Assembly (NCBI RefSeq): GCF_000341285.1
Contig: NW_005178442.1
Span: forward strand, 87,362 to 151,361
Reading direction: 5' to 3'
Origin: Galdieria sulphuraria
Taxonomy: Eukaryota; Rhodophyta; Bangiophyceae; Galdieriales; Galdieriaceae
DNA length: 64,000 nucleotides
Part shown: positions 46,001 through 57,323 of the stretch, one piece after another
Layout of the letters: every line of letters starts with the position of its first letter
How positions within the stretch are numbered: position 1 is the first letter of the stretch
The notes under the pieces: generated by a model
Seen by the model: only the letters and a program-made list of their open reading frames with translations
What the model was told of the DNA's origin: nothing
The model's database searches: none
Made by a program: the position numbers and the translations under genes

Positions 46001-46937
46001 AGGAGAAACAGTATTATGAAAAACTCGTGCATCAATTGGGAGGAAAAACTGTTCAGAGTGTGACACAAGACACTCGTTTCGTTTTGGCTATTTCTCCAAA
46101 CCACGTTGCCGTCACTAATATGGTTAGATCTTTTCAAAAGTGAGTAATCATAGAAGTAAGAAGCAGTTTTGTGATTATTTTAATAGTCCATTGCAAGCCG
46201 TGAAAAGCAAGTTGCGTAGCCGAGGCTGCCTGGAGCCAAAGAGTATACTTAAAGTTAACTGGGTATGTTGGCACGAACACATTGGCAGTAAGTTATTGGA
46301 CTTATTTCTGTGAAAATAGTTGTTGGAATGCCAAGTAAAAGATAGAATGGTAGAAATTCTACCTTGCCACGTTGTATGGGCAACAGATTCTTTAAGGAAA
46401 GAGATAGAAACACGTTGTGATTGTTGGGGTGATTCGTGGCACAAAGCAGTGAATGAAGAAGAGTTACGTGAACTTTTGAGCAACATGTTTATTCCAGAAA
46501 GTGTTCCAGACGATGTAAAGAGTGTTATTGCGAGCTGTCCAGAACTGAAGGAGATTGATTATGGTGGTCTTTTTCGTTCTTGGCATGTTATTGTTGAAGA
46601 CTTTGGGGTAACATTTTGTTACAGTCGCTCATTTAGTCTTATTGATTATCAACTAATAGCATTTTTGTGAGACGGATGCTGCAGCATATTTGGTTTCCTT
46701 TTTTGGATGTGATTTGATAGTTGAGAAACAAGAGAAAATGGAAGCAGAAAGTTGGAATGATTCTTCTTCTTATTATTATTATTATTTAGTATCCAATCAA
46801 GATTCTCAGTATAAAGCGCGGTATGCTAAATGAGGAACGTCCCTTTCTTCTGATGTCTTAAGCTTTACAATAGGGGTCAAGTGCTTACCAAAGCAATGGT
46901 TTGGGAAATGGTTGAACGACATATTTTGCGAGAATAG
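43069..46937 (+). CDS. LIG4: DNA ligase IV
   Basis: About 18 short exons. The N-terminal DNA-binding domain (FCSILEKVLKTKGTEEK, LRLLLPELDNDRRSFGMKE, LTISQVNEL) leads to the catalytic core with FLEPKFDGERLQLHK (nucleotidyl-Lys codon 44220-44222), CVLDGEVLLYN, EGVVVKN, and KPDYFN. Then come VGSG, KLAPFWKP and VRFPRV of the OB domain, and two C-terminal BRCT regions (YYEKLVHQLGGKTVQSV; CHVVWATDSL). This is the ligase of non-homologous end joining with XRCC4. The first intron (43143-43195) has a weak GTTGAC donor but gives the exact family spacing; an intron at 45271 starts with GC. Start ATG 43069, stop TAG 46935-46937; several inner borders are approximate. Confidence 0.9.
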
Positions 46938-47354
46938 CTATAGTATTGGGTATGTGAGATAATGTTTATGGTCAAATGATGGCAATATTAGCTCTATCTG
47001 ATAATGATAGTCCCACCAACTGGACAGTGAAGACTTTGTTTTTTTATACCAACACCCATTGACTGATGACCCAACTTGAAGTGGAATTAACTTATTTCTA
47101 GTTAGGTTTTGTAAAAGAGAATGAGAACTAAGAATGAGAGACTTGAAATAAAATCGTGAACATTCAAAAAGAAATATTTTCCATTCAATTTTCGAAGAGC
47201 ATAACAGCAAAAAGATTATTTGTAGTTGAGTATATTGTTGTAAGATGTACTAGGCATTTTATTCAAGTTATGATATTGACAGAATGTGTCGAAAAGTCCA
47301 TTCTAGAAAGATTGGAAGAGTAGGGAGAGAAAATGTCCATTTGACGAAGCAAAG
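46938..47354 (+). other. Intergenic interval
   Basis: AT-rich sequence between ligase IV and isovaleryl-CoA dehydrogenase, both on the plus strand. A 90-codon minus frame here has no recognisable motif. I see no RNA gene or repeat. Confidence 0.5.
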
Positions 47355-48918
47355 ATGTTCCAGAGGAGTACCTTGAAACTTGTATCTTATCGTGTTGGCT
47401 GGTTTCAGAAGAGACTGTTCTCTTTCGTAGCTACCCATTGTGATAACGTGGTAAACTTGGATTCCGAACAGGTAAAGGGAGTTGTATTTGTTTCAAAACT
47501 TGTTTGACAAAGTTTTTTTTTATAGAAAGCTTTGAGAGAAAGTGTGAGAAAATTCGCGGGAGACGTCATTGCACCCATTGCCGCTGAAGTAGATAGGAAA
47601 AACGAGTTTCCTAATCACTTATGGAAGCAGTTGGGTTCGTTAGGAGTATTAGGAATAACAGCACCACAGCAGTACGGTGGTTTGGGTCTCGGTTATACAG
47701 AACACTGTATTGCTATGGAAGAATTGAGTAGAGCAAGTGGTTCAATCGGTCTTTCTTACGGTGCTCACTCCAACTTGTGTGTAAACCAAATTGTAAGAAA
47801 TGGAAATGAAGAACAAAAACAAAAATATCTCCCCGGTTTAATAGCAGGAGAGAAGATTGGCGCTCTGGCAATGAGTGAACCAGGGGCCGGATCGGATGTT
47901 GTTTCTATGCAATGCAGAGCAGTACCCAGTGCCGATCAAAAGACTTTTACCTTGAATGGTAAGAGATTTCAGTCAAGGAATGTAGCAACTAAAGGATTAT
48001 TGTGTAGGAAACAAGGTTGGTACTTCTTTCGTTCTGTTGTGGTATAGTTGAACCTGGATACTTTTCAAGATGTGGATCACCAATGGTCCAGATGCAGACG
48101 TATTAGTAGTTTATGCAAAGACCGATCCTGAAGCAGGCTCTAAAGGAATTACCGCGTTTCTGATAGAAAAGGGAATGAAAGGCTTTTCAACTGCTCAAAA
48201 GTTGGATAAATTAGGAATGCGTGGTTCAAATACTTGTGAACTTGTGTTTGAAAATTGCGTGGTAAGTTTCTAATAGTATCTCAAAAGTTCCGATTGACAT
48301 TTTCTTTCAGGTTCCCGCCAGTCAAGTATTAGGACAAGTAAATAAAGGTGTTTATGTTCTTATGAGTGGTTTGGATTCGGAACGTTTGGTTCTTTCTGCT
48401 GGTCCTCTTGGAATTATGCAAGCGTGTTTAGATATTGTATTGCCGTATGTAAGAGAGCGGAAGCAATTCGGAAAGGTTGGAATAAGCTTTGAAGTATCTT
48501 TTTAAAAATGCCAACGAATTTTTATTCTGTAGCCGATAGGAGAGTTTGAACTTATTCAAGCCAAAGTAGCCGATATGTATGCCGAATTGGGAGCTTGTAG
48601 AGCTTATACTTTTAGTACTGCCCGCGCCGGTGATATGAATAATGGCGTTTTGGATCGCAAAGATTGTGCAGCAGTTATTTTGTATGCAGCTGAGAAAGCC
48701 ACTCAAATGGCATTGCAAGCTATTCAATGTTTAGGAGGCAATGGGTAAATGAAGCTATGTATTCCAAAGTTTCAAAGACCTAAACCTTATCTAGATATAT
48801 CAATGAGTATCCTACTGGTCGTCTATTAAGAGATGCTAAGCTATATGAGATTGGTGCAGGAACTTCAGAAATTAGAAGAATTCTGATTGGTAGAGAACTC
48901 GTACGATCGATTGCTTAA
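47355..48918 (+). CDS. IVD: Isovaleryl-CoA dehydrogenase, mitochondrial
   Basis: Seven exons (47355-47471, 47526-47958, 48008-48015, 48070-48261, 48311-48475, 48533-48744, 48795-48918), about 416 residues. The first exon is a basic presequence. Landmarks: [26 protein letters not shown] (the IVD-specific block), [77 protein letters not shown] and [16 protein letters not shown]. It oxidises isovaleryl-CoA in leucine breakdown, passing electrons to ETF. One exon is only 8 nt long; without it the conserved N-G-x-K-M-W stretch cannot be built. Confidence 0.93.
48008..48015 (+). other. 8-nt micro-exon of isovaleryl-CoA dehydrogenase
   Basis: The bases GAAACAAG sit between a TAG acceptor and a GTTGGT donor. 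They complete Gly-Asn-Lys between exon 2 (ends phase 1 at 47958) and exon 4 (starts ATGTGG at 48070). The flanking introns are 49 and 54 nt, normal for this genome. Confidence 0.75.
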
Positions 48919-49056
48919 ATAAAAAGTGTTTGCTTATTCGCTTCCAATCGATTTCATCCAGTGGCCAATTTTTGTTCATTACCATTAGACGTGTCGATTC
49001 GCATTGATTTGGCTTCGATATGTTATTAGGATTCTTTTTACAAGCTTTGTTCTGTC

Positions 49057-50713
49057 ATGAGTTGGTTCTTCAGCATTCTTTTTAGATTAGATAATAACTT
49101 CAAGTTGTTCAAGTTGTGGCCTTTGTTATTTATCGGTTTGTTTCTTTTTATTTCTCGTGACTCGAGTGAACAACAACTGATTCCCCTGTTATACCAGCAA
49201 CAGTCTCTGTATAAAGTAAGATTTCAAGTAATATGAAGTGTCACACCTGACTTTATTAGGATGTTCCACTACCAGCTGTACAAGTAGCAGGCACACACAA
49301 CTCTTATTGCTCCACTCACTATGGATACAACTTGTGTAACAATGGTGAAATTCCCAGACATTTTCTTTCTTTAACACAACAGTTGGATAGAGGTTTCCGT
49401 TTATTGGAACTTGATGTTCATTACATTCCTCAAATGAATGACACAAATACTACCTCAAAAACAGATAGTTCAGCCTTTCGTCTTTGTCATCCTTGTGGTG
49501 ATGGTTGTTTTTGGTTATCGTTGATATGCTTGAAACATTTTCCAGATTATGGAAAAGAACATCGTGGTTGCTCTCATCATGCACTCACTTTGGAAAAGGC
49601 TTTTCGTGAGATTATGGACTGGCTACGGAGATATCCCGATGAGTTTGTGTTTCTCTATTTAGATTCCTTTATATACGATGAAGCTGCTGGAATGGCGTTG
49701 AACAATTGGGTTCAAAATTGGAGTCATTCTTTGGCATTTTCTCAACAGGATTTGAAAGAATGGAGATTCAACAATGGCATATCTTCAGACTCATACGACG
49801 GTTGGCCTAGTATTCGACAATTATTGAAAATGGGAAAGCAGTTAATTATCGACAGTCGTATAGATAACACAGTTGTGGATGAAAACTCATTTATTTTTCC
49901 CGATCTTTCCAACATTCGATGGCCATTTTCTCAGTTGCAGTATTTGGAGCCATTAGATGAACAAATAATGAAGAAACAAGATTCGAGTGCTTTTCAACAA
50001 AGTTCTCAAAAAGAGCAATGGTTGGGATGTGCTATACGAAGTTTATCAGAATCCGAAGAACCGAAGCATGTCTATTTTCCTTTCTTTAGTAGAATGGTTT
50101 GGGAAGGCCATTTGACTGATCGAGCATGGAAGTTGTTAAAAGATGCTGTCCAATGTGGTTACAGTTTGTGAGTGTACAAGGCATTGTATTGAACAACAAG
50201 TTTTTACTAACTAAAATTACGTTAGTCGTGTAGATATTCCGAATCTTTCTTCATGGACTCGTATACTTGAAATATTTGAATGGAGTTTTTCAACATTAGA
50301 AGAAACCAGTCGATGGGTAAAGGGACATTCTTGTACAAAATTGAGCACGGGAAAGTGGATGACGGTCAATCATGATGAGAATGAATTGGCTTCAGTGGCT
50401 TGTGTTTGTGAAGAGTGGCATTCAACGAACTATTCATTGAAACAGCCGAGAGGTTATCGACAGTCTTGGTGGTGTACATCATCTCGTTATCCTTGTCTGT
50501 CGAAAACCCAAGGCAATCAATTGGTAAGAAATGAACTATTCTTTGTGTTGATACAACTGTTTGATACTTGACAAGTGCAATCGAACGAAACCAAGTTCTT
50601 GTGCAAGTGCATCGTTTTCTTGTCCTGTGACTGCTTTGGAAAATGAAATTTTAAAGTATACTATGAAAGACTTTGGTGTGGATTCCGTATGGATTATATC
50701 GAATGATGAATAG
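49057..50713 (+). CDS. PI-PLC X-domain-like phosphodiesterase, membrane-anchored
   Basis: Four exons (49057-49215, 49260-50167, 50226-50523, 50576-50713), 500 residues. A hydrophobic N-terminal segment (LWPLLFIGLFLFI) acts as signal or anchor. The catalytic fold shows VAGTHNSYC, QQLDRGFRLLELDVH, EFVFLYLDS and QLIIDSRID, typical of the PLC-like phosphodiesterase superfamily of secreted or lumenal X-domain proteins without the Y, C2 and PH domains. Cys-rich C-terminal exons suggest an extracytoplasmic location. Substrate (phosphoinositide or GPI-like lipid) cannot be told. Confidence 0.8.
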
Positions 50714-50840
50714 GAATTGGATGACTTCCCCTTTTTCAAGTAAAAGGAAACAAAGACATGAAGAATGTCACTTTTCATTTGGGGCTGTGCAATTTTGGAT
50801 CCACATGCAACCCAACTACTCTTTTTTGATAAAATATGGT

Positions 50841-51395
50841 ATGCCAAGTTGGAAACTTATTCAGAGACTTCTTCCAAAACAAGGATTCTGTAACCACAGT
50901 GGTACACAGAAAGTACAAGAAAAACAAATTACGTTACAGCTCGCCAACTCCGAAGAAACCAAAGCTTTTTCCGTCGTAAGCTTTCTTTCCGATCCTTACG
51001 TCCAACAACTGTTAGAACCTTATGGTAATGACTATGTAATCCAAGAAAGTGAAGTACCTGAAGAACTGAAGGAAGAATGGAGCACTCAGTTAGATACGCT
51101 AAGCAAAAAACTGGGTTCTTGTAAACTAGAAGGAAAGGATAGAGTACAATTGCGAGTGAAACTTATTCGTAAGCTGCAAGATGCAACAGGAATTGTGTTG
51201 CCTAGTGATGCATATCATAATCTTCGCAACAAAAAAGTAATTGACGTAGTTGCGTGGTACGAGCGAATCCACCGTGAGCAACTATATCACAACAGTATGA
51301 TCGAAGACTATATCAGAAAGACTTTTCCATCCAACGTTCGATTGGATCCTGTATCGTATAGGAAGTCTGAAAGGAGAATGACCGACAGCAAATAA
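50841..51395 (+). CDS. Mitochondrial ribosomal protein, mL50-like
   Basis: One exon; from the ATG at 50841 the protein has 184 residues beginning MPSWKLIQRLLPKQGF, a plausible presequence. The frame is open further upstream to ATGs at 50703 and 50721; the first would overlap the end of the PLC gene. The block TGIVLPSDAYHNLRNKKVID, followed by VVAWYE, fits the small mL50 domain (a Pro-Asp turn, then a Val-rich helix). The rest is charged and helical. Similarity is short; treat the name as tentative. Confidence 0.4.
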   Translation: MPSWKLIQRLLPKQGFCNHSGTQKVQEKQITLQLANSEETKAFSVVSFLSDPYVQQLLEPYGNDYVIQESEVPEELKEEWSTQLDTLSKKLGSCKLEGKDRVQLRVKLIRKLQDATGIVLPSDAYHNLRNKKVIDVVAWYERIHREQLYHNSMIEDYIRKTFPSNVRLDPVSYRKSERRMTDSK

Positions 51396-51460
51396 AGGAA
51401 TGTGGATAACTTTTCATACAAGACTTTTCTCATTATTCACTTTGGGACTTTTGCGGAGTG

Positions 51461-51970
51461 ATGACTGGAATGAACCACCCAACAACTTTTTCTTCTCTAC
51501 AGCAAACAACAAACCAAGAAACTGATATTTCTTCCAGAAACTATCATACCTTTCCTTATATACACCTAAGTGAACTTGAAAATCTGCTTCATTATCACTA
51601 TGAACCCATCAAAGGATCCTTAGCAAGGGACCACCTTGCCAACGAAAGGTTGGTTGGAATATTTTCAGTACAAGTACAACACTTAGGCTTTTTTAGAACT
51701 TGGTTGGCATGGGTACGGACTTCCTTGACCATTATGGGGTTCGGACTAGTAGTTGTGGACTTTTTGAAAAAGAATTTGGTTGGAAGAGTTATTTCGTTCG
51801 TTTTAATTGCACTCGGGGCTTTCTGCTCCACCTATGCTGCTGTTCGTTACTACAAACTTATGAAGCTTATTGAAAACCGTCAATTCTCAGTGGAAATAAT
51901 CGGACCTTGGATTTCAACAGCGGTTACAGTATGTTTGGTAGTTAGCGTCGTCTTCCTTGCTCTTCTGTAG
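51461..51970 (+). CDS. DUF202-family membrane protein (VTC1-like)
   Basis: Two exons (51461-51648, 51697-51970), 153 residues. Splicing out 51649-51696 (48 nt, a multiple of three with no stop) restores the canonical LANERTWLAWVRTSLTIMGF motif. Three hydrophobic helices follow. DUF202 domains occur in small membrane proteins and in the VTC polyphosphate polymerase complex (VTC1), where the Arg residues line the pore. A role in polyphosphate or vacuolar transport is possible but unproven. Confidence 0.82.
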   Translation: MTGMNHPTTFSSLQQTTNQETDISSRNYHTFPYIHLSELENLLHYHYEPIKGSLARDHLANERLVGIFSVQVQHLGFFRTWLAWVRTSLTIMGFGLVVVDFLKKNLVGRVISFVLIALGAFCSTYAAVRYYKLMKLIENRQFSVEIIGPWISTAVTVCLVVSVVFLALL

Positions 51971-51982
51971 CTATGTGGCAAG

Positions 51983-52759
51983 TCACTCTGGAATTAACGT
52001 TTTCTGAAGGATAAAATCTCGAATACACGAAGCAACCCAAATATGGTCCGTAAAAGAAGAAGTTAAGGCTTCAAGGCCTTGAGATTTGATCTCTTCTGGA
52101 AATTTGGCGACATGAGTTAAGATGGCTTCATAAACTTCTGGTTTTGCACTGAACTCAGGATGACCTTGAAAACTTAGTACTCGACACGGCAATATCATGC
52201 CTTGATATAGGCAGTGATCATTACTTCCAAGTGAAATAGCTCCTCTGGGCAACTCAACAACTTCGTCTGAATGGATGGCAATAAGGTTCACTTTTTGCAG
52301 CTGCCTCCACTGCTGAGCAAACACAGGCAGATTTCTTGCTTCCGAACTCAAGGTGAATGTACTCAAACCAACTTCTGGACCATTTTTACTAGGTTTGGAA
52401 AGCCCTCCCAACGCATGTGCCAACATCTGATGTCCAAAACAAATTCCAACCAAGGTAATTGGGCTTGTCTGATATGTATTTAGCAGAAACTGACGGAGTT
52501 TTTCAATCCAAGGAACCACTTGATAGGCTGCGGAAAAGGACCCAGTCACTAAAAAAGCGTGGAAACCTTCGTTGAGTCCAGGAAGGCAACCTTGTTGAGC
52601 GTTGAAGGAGACCATTTGGAGTCGCGGTCCACCTCTCTCTTCCACTAGTTTATCAAATAGTGCCTGGAAACACCCAGTAAAGTTCGTTTCTCCCGTGACT
52701 TGTTGAACTACTTCTGGTAAAGGCTGACAATCAATAACTGCCACACGAAATCCAGCCAT
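51983..52759 (-). CDS. Class I glutamine amidotransferase-like protein
   Basis: One exon, 258 residues from the ATG at 52759 (MAGFRVAVIDC); the frame extends a little upstream but without ATG. The nucleophile elbow VGICFGHQMLAHALGG holds the catalytic Cys, and FQGHPEF the His and Glu. This stand-alone GATase1 type resembles GMP-synthase-like proteins and plant gamma-glutamyl peptidases. It may hydrolyse gamma-glutamyl amides or peptides; the acceptor subunit is absent. Confidence 0.85.
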   Translation of the reverse strand: MAGFRVAVIDCQPLPEVVQQVTGETNFTGCFQALFDKLVEERGGPRLQMVSFNAQQGCLPGLNEGFHAFLVTGSFSAAYQVVPWIEKLRQFLLNTYQTSPITLVGICFGHQMLAHALGGLSKPSKNGPEVGLSTFTLSSEARNLPVFAQQWRQLQKVNLIAIHSDEVVELPRGAISLGSNDHCLYQGMILPCRVLSFQGHPEFSAKPEVYEAILTHVAKFPEEIKSQGLEALTSSFTDHIWVASCIRDFILQKTLIPE

Positions 52760-52842
52760 TCTATTCAACAACTGAAAATGCACAATTGGACAACATGTTT
52801 ATTGTGAGCAATTAAGACAAAAAAGGTTCATCAACGACTGGG

Positions 52843-55443
52843 TCATAACCGATAATACCAAACGTATAGGCATAAGCCAAGAAGAATAACATCATTATAA
52901 CCTGTAATAAGAATTTGAGTGGAATACGGAGCTAAGCAAGATTCCTCGTTACCATTTGTAATAGTAGCACAAAACTCTGACTCCAAATAGACGTTACTTT
53001 GAGCTGTGAGCGCCTTTTGGTTCGACCGCTTCCTCCTTCTAGACTCAACTCTTCAGTTTGTTCTTTTCCAAAGTCGGAAAGCAGTTGCTTTATGCTGTTT
53101 GCTTGGTCCGAAGTGCCTAAATCTTCTGAGTTATCTCTCTTTTTGGCAAACCTTTCCGTCTTCGACAAAGACCGTAAGTAAAGTGAGGGAGTCACCGTAT
53201 TGACAAATTCCTCGACCCCTTGTTTACGCGCTGAAGGGAACATTTCGGAGAAAAAATCAATATCGTCAAACAGAGCCTCTCCAGGAGAAAATTTATAATC
53301 ATCTGTGAGAAACGGTGACAGTTCGAGCTCTGCTGTAGCTTTTTCTAAGCATCTGTTAGCTTCTCGAATCTCATTTGTGAGATCCTAACTTCATTAGTTT
53401 CCGTTTGTTGGCTTCGAGAACATTAAAATACCTGAAGTTCACTTTGTTCTGAAGTTTGGTAATTCTTCAAGTCGTTTTGATAAGGCAAAATGGAAAATGG
53501 TGGCGTTTTACCTATCTGCAATCGACCTGTAGCTTTTGCAATTTTGTTATCCGAACTTCTTAGAGTTTCACTAGATTCGTCATCGTTCCAAGCTTGAGAA
53601 CTATGAAACGCAGTCTTTGCAAAAGGTTGAGGCCTTCCGATCAGAGGAGCCGAGGGGGTATTCTTCCCAATAGATAGCGTAATTTCTGCCAAAGGTGACT
53701 GAATGAAAACATTATTTTAAGCTGTGCATTTGACACTTGAAAAGTGTACTCACATTTTCTGTTGCTGTTCCTGCAGAACTTGGGGCGTGGTTCTCCTTTG
53801 ATTCAGAGTTTGTAAAAGTTTCTGGAGAGATGCTACTCTTTGAAAGGGCAGAAAGTCTTTCCTTCACTGTCGAAATGCGTGACATGCGATCGGTGCTACT
53901 GTAACTCGAATGCCAATCATTAACAGGAGTATAGTCTTTTTCTGAAACTGGTGTTTCTTCGCAAGAACCCTAGCGCAGTTCAAATGTGGTACTCAGTGCT
54001 ATTTCATGAAACGCTTACCGAAAGTTGTTTCTCTAGTTTCCTATTGATAGAGTTGGTCGCTACTCCGGGGTCATTTGTTATTGACTCACTATCGGTTCCA
54101 AACAAAATTCTCGATGCATTGAAACCTCTTCGGACACGCTCAGCTGAACTCTGAGGAGAATTAGATACAGAGACCTGTCTTTTGCGCACAGGAGTCGATC
54201 CAGATGGTGTGCAGTTTTCAAGGTCTTTAAAGCGTACAAAATTAACAGGCATTGGTGGAGCGGGTCGTTTTTCTCTCATGAAATTCATTCTTCGGAACAG
54301 CGACAGTAACCTTTCAGTCGCTTCATTCGGATCTACTTCTATCACCTCTTCGAAAGCCTTAATAGGCTGCTCCCCAAATGCGTAATAAGCTATCATAACG
54401 AGACAAACGGTAAATTGCTCGCAAGTCGTAATTATTGAATAATTTCCTGTTGCTGCACTACCAGGAGTGGACAAAATTTCGGAGTTACTAGTTACATCCA
54501 GCATTGTTTCCCGGAGGTCTTCAAGCTGCATAAAGTCTGGGAAGACTCCAAAGTCCTGAGCAAATTTTCGTAGTTCATTTGTGGAAATTCCTGGTGTTGA
54601 GCTACATCTCGATTCGTAAGCGGAACTTCCTGTCTCGCGATGCATGTAATGAGTGAATATAACCTGGAAGGCTTTTTGGTTTTTTTCAATAAGTAAACAC
54701 AGCGGATTCTTTTTCGCGGCATATTTGAAAATTGAGTTTCGTCGTTCTCTTTCACTCTTGGGAGAAGAGAAACATGCCCTTCCAAAAGCCATCCGCTCTC
54801 TCATTGGACTTTGCGATGTTTGTACGGGAGACGCATTTCTATTCCTTTCATATTCACTGCCCTTAAGAGTTTGACATATTGTCACAAACACTTTTTCCTC
54901 TGAGCTCAAATGAGTTGCTTCTGCAATTTCTCCCTTGATTTTGGACCAAGGAATACGCTTTCCTAGTTTGCTTAGGGCTCTGACAAACTGGTCGAAGTCT
55001 AAATTGGTTGCACTCTTCGATAAAATAGCGGAAGTAACTAGCTCAGCTTCTCTTCTTGCCTTAATATCGTCTTTTCCAAACAGTTTTGCGTCCACTACAA
55101 CTGCTCGAAAACCTTCCACTGTCATACCTGGACGCCTATAACCGAAACCACCACCCCGAAAGGAGTATGTATCGTATATCTCGCGAAGAACGGACTTGTC
55201 TATCATTTGAATACAAGTCGAGTTTTTCTTTGAACCAGAGTGGTTTTGTTTTTCGTCACTTGAATGTTCATAGTTTGAAAGGAAACAATTTGAACTGGCA
55301 ACCAAGCCGTTGTTGTCCTTTGGCTTCAGAGGTTCCCTCAGTGAAGCTTTATCCAAACCTCCAAGCCATCCACCTTAAAAAGCTTAAATAACTGAGCTAA
55401 TTTACACAATCTTTCACTCACCTTCGAGGAAGCTTTGGTCCAT
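52843..55443 (-). CDS. Tail-anchored p25-alpha/TPPP-like EF-hand protein
   Basis: Six exons (55443-55422, 55373-54019, 53969-53754, 53698-53432, 53384-52953, 52902-52843), about 783 residues. Residues ~60-145 fit a p25-alpha (TPPP) fold: LREIYDTYSF, PGMTVEGFRAVVVDAKLFG, SATNLDFDQFVRALSKLG. A second, more divergent EF-hand-like unit follows (FQVIFTHYMH, ISTNELRKFAQDFGVFPDF). The middle is Ser/Thr-rich and disordered with SP sites. The C-terminus has a coiled region and ends in a hydrophobic helix (VLLLQMVIMMLFFLAY) with only about six residues after it, a tail anchor. TPPP proteins bind tubulin, so a microtubule-membrane link is a reasonable guess. Confidence 0.6.
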
Positions 55444-55685
55444 TGAAAGGCGTTGGAGGAAAACCAGGCAGAGAGAGAACGATCTATAAGTAATTTTTTA
55501 AATTTGGCGCGTTAAAGTGGGATTCCTCAAAACGCGCCACGTGAAATCAAAGTCCTTTGTCCCTGTCTACTTATAATCGTTCAAGGCCAACTACAAAGTA
55601 TACATTTTCTAATGATATAATAAACTCTTTATAGTATACTGTTAACTTGAAAAGGGACGCTGGCTAGAGTTGTCTATTCGAATGT

Positions 55686-57032
55686 TTATACATACTCTAG
55701 TGCTTGTCTCAAGTCCTCAATCAGGTCATCTACATTTTCTATCCCAACTGATAGCCTTATGAGGCTCTCGTCAATACCTGCTTCGGACAAGTCTTCCTTG
55801 TTTAGTTGACTATGAGTCATTGTGGCTGCCTGTTCAACCAGCGACTCAACACTACCAAGAGACACTGCTAAGTTAATTACTTGAAGATGCTCGATAACCT
55901 TTCGACCATCTTCTCTCCCTCCGAGTAACTCAAAGCTCAGCAAACCTTGAAAACTGAGTATACAACATTCTATTCGACTTATCTCTTACCTCCGCAACCA
56001 TTTGACATTTGCCTTTGTGCCAAATGAAAATCTTTGTGTGATGAAAGACCAGGATAGTGGACCACCTTTACTTTAGGATGAGTGTCCAAAAAATGAGCAA
56101 TCTTTAAAGCCGCATTATTCTGATGAGAAACTCTTAAATGTAGAGTCTTCAATCCTCTGGCCAACAAAAATGCATCGAACGGTGACAATGTCGAACCCAA
56201 AGTCTGTTGTAAGAAGAGAACCTGTTTCAAGAAGTCTTGCGAATTGGACAATACAGCTCCTGCAGTGAGGTCGGAATGTCCACTCAAAAATTTTGTCGCA
56301 CTGTGTACAACCACATCGATTCCTAGTGTTAGTGGCTGTTGATTGATAGGAGTTGCCAACGTGCTATCGATTATCGTCAAAATATCTAAATAGTTGTAAA
56401 CGTCAGAGCAAAACAAACAAAGCAAAAATATACAGACTATGCTTCTTTCCTATAGATGCAATATGCTCCAAATTTACTAAACGCAGCGTAGGATTGCTTG
56501 GAGACTCTACGTAGATGACTTTAGTATTCGGCCTTATATATCTTTCGAGAGTATTCAAATCTTCAATATTGACGAACGTGACTTGGACGGCAAAACTTTC
56601 CCGAAGGTAGTGAGAGAATAGATGAAAAGTGCCTCCATAGACGGAGGACTGAGATATAATATGATCTCCAGCTTTCACCGCACTTAAAACGGAAGTACTT
56701 ATGGCTGCCATTCCAGTGCCAAATAGCAAGCAACCTTCTGCCCGTTCCAAAGCTGCTAGGTGAGCAGCAACCGCCGCGACAGTAGGATTTCGCCATCTTG
56801 AATAGAAGAATTCATCCTTTGCTGTAGAACCATCCTTACGAAGCTCAGGCCAGCCCTTGCGACTGGCAAGAACTGCTCCTTGCTCAGCAGAATCTACTTT
56901 ATAGGTGGAGCTTGTATGGATCGGAACCGAAAGCCCTCCAAAGTCTGTCAATCTAGCTCCCTGTAGAGTCGCAGTTCCCGCAACGTGAGGTGCTACACAG
57001 TAGGTAGCCAAACTCCAATTCTGTTGTTCCAT
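55686..57032 (-). CDS. Trans-sulfuration PLP enzyme, methionine gamma-lyase-like
   Basis: Three exons (57032-56438, 56385-55990, 55945-55686), 416 residues. Motifs: PIHTSSTYKVD, FFYSRWRNPTV, GMAAISTSVLSAVKAGDHI, SSVYGGTFHLFSHYL, YVESPSNPTLRL, the PLP-lysine motif VVHSATKFLSGHSDLTAG, and RLSVGIENVDDLIEDL. HSATKFLSGHSD resembles methionine gamma-lyase more than cystathionine lyase. It has an insertion before the YSR motif (ASRKGWPELRKDG). An in-frame ATG at 57305 would add a 91-residue AT-rich extension; I prefer 57032. Exact reaction unproven. Confidence 0.85.
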
Positions 57033-57323
57033 TTTCCAAGCGACTTTTTTCGGACATTGACAAATGTGATGTTGACCTGATTTGAGAAAGCGTTTCTTTT
57101 CATTATTTATGTCAACTCTTCTTCTTGGACATAGAAGCTTTGTTTTCTGGTTGAAAAAAATGGAAAGCAAAAGTTGCCATCCAGTAGAAGAGTTGTTGAA
57201 TGTGAAAAAATGCTTTAAAATATAATTGAGAGAGTGGATCCAAAGAGTTTTTAAAATCTGCAGTTTTATGTAATGACGATAATATCGTATAAACTGGACA
57301 CGCATATCCTAAATCAGCCTATC

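Noticed and set aside
57033-57305. 91-residue N-terminal extension of the PLP enzyme
   Set aside because: AT-rich, without presequence-like order at its start, and in the divergent promoter region; the family start is met at 57032.
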